From CAZOZZ01 sp965247425 (GTDB taxonomy: Bacteria > Acidobacteriota > Terriglobia > 20CM-2-55-15), in assembly GCA_965247425.1 (NCBI GenBank), contig OZ252023.1, positions 3,782,001 to 3,846,000 on the forward strand: a DNA stretch of 64,000 nucleotides, given 5' to 3'. Each line of letters opens with the position of its first letter. Position 1 is the first letter of the stretch. This document shows, piece after piece, positions 63,202 to 64,000 of the stretch. Below the pieces are notes generated by a model. That model was not told the origin of the DNA, made no database searches, and was given only the letters and a program-made list of their open reading frames with translations. A program made the position numbers and the translations under genes.

Positions 63202-64000
63202 ATGAACAAAGCCAGAGTTTTATTCATGTTGGTTACGACTCTTACAATGCTATCCGTGCCTTTGTTGGCTTTTTCTCAAAGCCAGCCGTTTTACGGCTTA
63301 CCTTTGCCGGGTCCGGCAACCCTGCAGGTTCTTGACTTTGGTGGGGTCGACCTTGCTCCAATTCCTGTAGTGCGTACCCATGACAGTCAGCCGATTCCTG
63401 ATGGAGAGGCCTTGCACAGCCATGTTGCGGCTGCGGTTGATATTGCCCTGGAAAGTCGTGAGAGGAATCCCCAGATGTGGGGGATATTTTCCGGATTTCC
63501 CGAAGAGGAAAAGGTGTTCAGCTACATGCATGAGCACCTGGAGCAAGCCGGTGTAGAAGATATCGATGTGCAAACCCTCAATCAAAACCCCTATTCCCTG
63601 ACCACAGGATGGAGGGTTCAGCTCACAGGGCTGGATGGGGAATCCGTCGATCTGCAGTCCGCAACGGCCATGGGTGTTGGAGCCAGGGAGTCGATGGATG
63701 CCGTGACAGCGCCGCTGATTTACCTGGGAAGGGGGCTGGAGGCGGATCTGGCAGGACGAGATGTCGCCGGAAACATTGCAGTCATCAGAGCGACAACGGC
63801 GCCGCCTTTTTTCGAGACTTATACCAGAGGTTCGATGGCGCGCCTGGCTGCGGCCCGAGCAGTTGGGGTAATCCGACTGTGGGATCATCCCGGCAATCTC
63901 CAGGTTCGGCTGGGCAACTGCCCTGATATTCCTTGCTTCGAGTTGGGGCAGGAAGACGGTTCCTTTCTTGAGGCCGTCATGGTGAAAGCCTCTGCCGCCG
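63202..64000 (+). CDS. Exported M28-like peptidase, N-terminal part (3' end outside window)
   Basis: At least 266 residues from ATG 63202 (GAGGGGACA upstream). Signal peptide (VLFMLVTTLTMLSVPLLAF). The segment EALHSHVAAAVDIALESRER, EEEKVFSYMHEHLEQAGVED and a protease-associated-like domain (GRGLEADLAGRDVAGNIAVI) fit the beginning of zinc aminopeptidases of family M28. The metal-binding catalytic domain lies beyond the window, so the assignment is provisional. Codon use is less GC-biased than neighbours, hinting at transfer. Confidence 0.65.
   Translation, partial: MNKARVLFMLVTTLTMLSVPLLAFSQSQPFYGLPLPGPATLQVLDFGGVDLAPIPVVRTHDSQPIPDGEALHSHVAAAVDIALESRERNPQMWGIFSGFPEEEKVFSYMHEHLEQAGVEDIDVQTLNQNPYSLTTGWRVQLTGLDGESVDLQSATAMGVGARESMDAVTAPLIYLGRGLEADLAGRDVAGNIAVIRATTAPPFFETYTRGSMARLAAARAVGVIRLWDHPGNLQVRLGNCPDIPCFELGQEDGSFLEAVMVKASAA

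Noticed and set aside
1..64000. Alternative genetic code with TGA read as an amino acid
   Set aside because: TGA ends many intact genes here at the expected length (for example hyuA, the sigma factor, dctQ).
1..64000. CRISPR arrays, tRNA or rRNA genes
   Set aside because: No regularly spaced direct repeats and no recognisable RNA gene sequence were found.

Overview
The window looks like chromosomal DNA of an Acidobacteriota bacterium, plausibly of the Thermoanaerobaculia/Vicinamibacteria type. This is inferred from gene families. There are two FtsX-type permeases of the 'acidobacterial duplicated orphan permease' (ADOP) class, one directly behind an acidobacterial-type PadR regulator. Exported amidohydrolases, an HExxHxxGxxH metalloprotease, PQQ and NHL propeller proteins and GC-rich codon use fit as well. 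No rRNA, tRNA, CRISPR array or phage module was seen.

Layout. 1-2.9 kb: amidase 3' end, serC, a structured repeat element, an exported rhodanese. 3-11.8 kb: two ADOP permeases around a decayed NmrA-like gene, a frameshifted Fe-S/SCP2 gene and its MarR neighbour. 12-20.5 kb: exported dihydropyrimidinase-like enzyme, haem-motif propeller protein, PadR plus membrane protein, ppnN, exported formamidase-like protein. 20.7-30.6 kb: a catabolic cluster of TRAP transporter, hyuA, hyuB, CoA-transferase A/B and class III aminotransferase, mostly joined by ATGA overlaps. 31-44.6 kb: metalloprotease, Cys-cluster protein, secreted proteins, amidohydrolase, MATE exporter, a secreted EF-hand/ATP-grasp protein, GntR plus membrane protein. 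44.8-53.3 kb: PhoD-like pseudogene, PQQ dehydrogenase, kinase remnant, a DUF3179 gene with an in-frame TGA, frameshifted ankyrin gene, NHL protein. 53.5-59.8 kb: ECF sigma/anti-sigma operon, DmsA and a DmsB-DmsC fusion, class I/II aminotransferase. 59.9-64 kb: IS1380 element within a scrap yard of gene fragments, then the 5' part of an M28-like peptidase.

Two things stand out. First, the DUF3179 gene at 49330-50547 carries TGA exactly where the family has the first Cys of its CxxC-like motif. An 8-bp hairpin with a G-initial loop follows at the spacing expected of a bacterial SECIS, making it a strong selenoprotein candidate. Second, the intergenic space is packed with small non-autonomous repeats: REP singlets and inverted REP pairs of two types, AATTCGGGGACGGAGG-ended elements, and two further inverted-repeat elements. 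A ~278-bp nested-hairpin element is present in two full copies. Those copies show a compensatory base-pair change, and its end supplies or overlaps the TAG stop codon of neighbouring genes. About ten genes are broken, so either this lineage is losing genes or the assembly has local errors. The operon-internal hyuB stop matters most for function.
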